From: Lachnospiraceae bacterium
GTDB taxonomy: Bacteria; Bacillota; Clostridia; Lachnospirales; Lachnospiraceae
Length of the DNA stretch: 5,929 nucleotides
NCBI GenBank assembly: GCA_003489085.1
Contig: DNJM01000087.1
Span: 20,163-26,091 of the forward strand
Direction of reading: 5' to 3'
Made by a program: the position numbers and the translations under genes. The notes beneath the pieces were generated by a model. That model worked only from the letters and a program-made list of their open reading frames with translations. It ran no database searches and had not been told where the DNA came from. Shown here one piece after another: positions 5,460 to 5,929 of the stretch; position 1 is the first letter of the stretch, and every line of letters begins with the position of its first letter.

Positions 5460-5929
5460 ATGAACATCGTACTACAAAATCTCACAAAAAAATTCCCCGG
5501 CCACGGACGAAAAGCGGCAGAGGAAGTAGTCGCCGTAAATGATTTCACCTTTGAGATACCGGACGGCAAGCTTGTCGGCCTGCTCGGGCCCTCCGGATGC
5601 GGCAAAAGCACCACGCTGAACCTGATCTGCGGCCTGATCAGGCCCTCCAGCGGCCAGATTTTCTTCGGCAGCCAGGATGTAACCAGCCTGCCGCCCGAGC
5701 ACCGCGGCGTTGGGATGGTCTTTCAGAACTACGCGCTCTACCCGCACCTGACCGTCCTGCAAAACATCCTGTTTCCTCTGCAAAATTTAAAAGGCAAGAA
5801 CCGGCCTTCCAAAGCCGAAATGCAGAAGCGTGCCCTGGACGCTGCAAAGCTTGTCCAGATCGAAGAGCTGATGGAGCGCAAGCCCGGCGAGCTCTCCGGC
5901 GGACAGCAGCAGAGGGTGGCGATTGCCCG
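5460..5929 (+). CDS. Sugar-type ABC transporter ATP-binding protein, MalK/UgpC-like (3' end missing)
   Basis: The first 156 codons of an ABC ATPase, cut by the window end. The start ATG at 5460 follows AAAGGAGAG at a normal distance, and MNIVLQNLTKKF is a typical family start. Walker A GPSGCGKST is at residues 43-51, the Q-loop glutamine at 89 within MVFQNYALYPHLTV, and the signature LSGGQQQR at 145-152. Walker B, the H-loop and any regulatory C-terminal domain lie outside the window. The Q-loop stretch with YALYPHLTV and the RGVGMVFQ lead-in are characteristic of the CUT1 carbohydrate importers (MalK, UgpC, MsmK), where the protein powers uptake of oligosaccharides or glycerol phosphates as a cytoplasmic dimer on a membrane permease. 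The substrate cannot be named. Between the first strand and VVAVNDF there is a short charged insertion (residues 14-22). G+C is about 57% by hand count over 5521-5880, higher than the rest of the window, and a long leader precedes the gene. Confidence 0.92.
   Translation, partial: MNIVLQNLTKKFPGHGRKAAEEVVAVNDFTFEIPDGKLVGLLGPSGCGKSTTLNLICGLIRPSSGQIFFGSQDVTSLPPEHRGVGMVFQNYALYPHLTVLQNILFPLQNLKGKNRPSKAEMQKRALDAAKLVQIEELMERKPGELSGGQQQRVAIA

Noticed and set aside
5472..5847. Minus-strand open frames opposite the ABC ATPase gene
   Set aside because: They lie opposite intact Walker A, Q-loop and signature motifs, and their low-complexity products reflect high G+C.
1..5929. CRISPR array, tRNA or rRNA gene, insertion sequence
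   Set aside because: No regularly spaced repeats, cloverleaf, rRNA-like stretch or transposase was seen on either strand.

Overview
The composition (about 40-50% G+C over most of the window), the strong AGGAGG-type ribosome-binding sites, a CIRCE-like heat-shock operator and the gene families suggest a low-to-moderate G+C Firmicute of the class Clostridia. A gut Lachnospiraceae is the best guess, but this is inference from style and not from a marker gene.

Layout. Positions 1-1076 (+) hold the 3' part of an AraC-family regulator with a PocR-like sensor. It converges on, and overlaps by 26 bp, a minus-strand gene (1051-2082) for an MtaA/CmuA-type member of the uroporphyrinogen decarboxylase (URO-D) superfamily that keeps the zinc ligands of corrinoid:thiol/THF methyltransferases. 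The 168-bp gap that follows holds a perfect 7-1-7 palindrome upstream of the methyltransferase gene and a clear rho-independent terminator for the next gene. Positions 2251-4854 (-) are a complete clpB disaggregase gene. Its promoter (TTGACG-N17-TATAGT) is overlapped by a CIRCE-like HrcA operator with one perfect and one decayed half-site. The window ends with the 5' part of a sugar-type (MalK/UgpC-like) ABC ATPase gene on the plus strand from 5460, which is clearly richer in G+C than its neighbours.

The 605 bp between the clpB and ATPase start codons is the least explained stretch. It holds the clpB control region, two small inverted repeats, and a good plus-strand promoter at 5145-5173. Next comes a roughly 280-nt leader that can fold into several stems, including a long one that would bury a near-perfect Shine-Dalgarno sequence. 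The leader also contains a 36-codon plus-strand ORF, and an 80-codon minus-strand ORF lies opposite it. This leader is the best candidate here for something undescribed: a structured regulatory RNA, a leader peptide, or a dispersed element.

Functional picture. The PocR-AraC/MtaA-like pair plausibly links sensing of a small one-carbon or alcohol-type compound to methyl transfer, although no corrinoid protein or substrate methyltransferase is visible. ClpB is an independent heat-shock unit, and the ATPase probably begins or belongs to a carbohydrate-uptake locus beyond the window.
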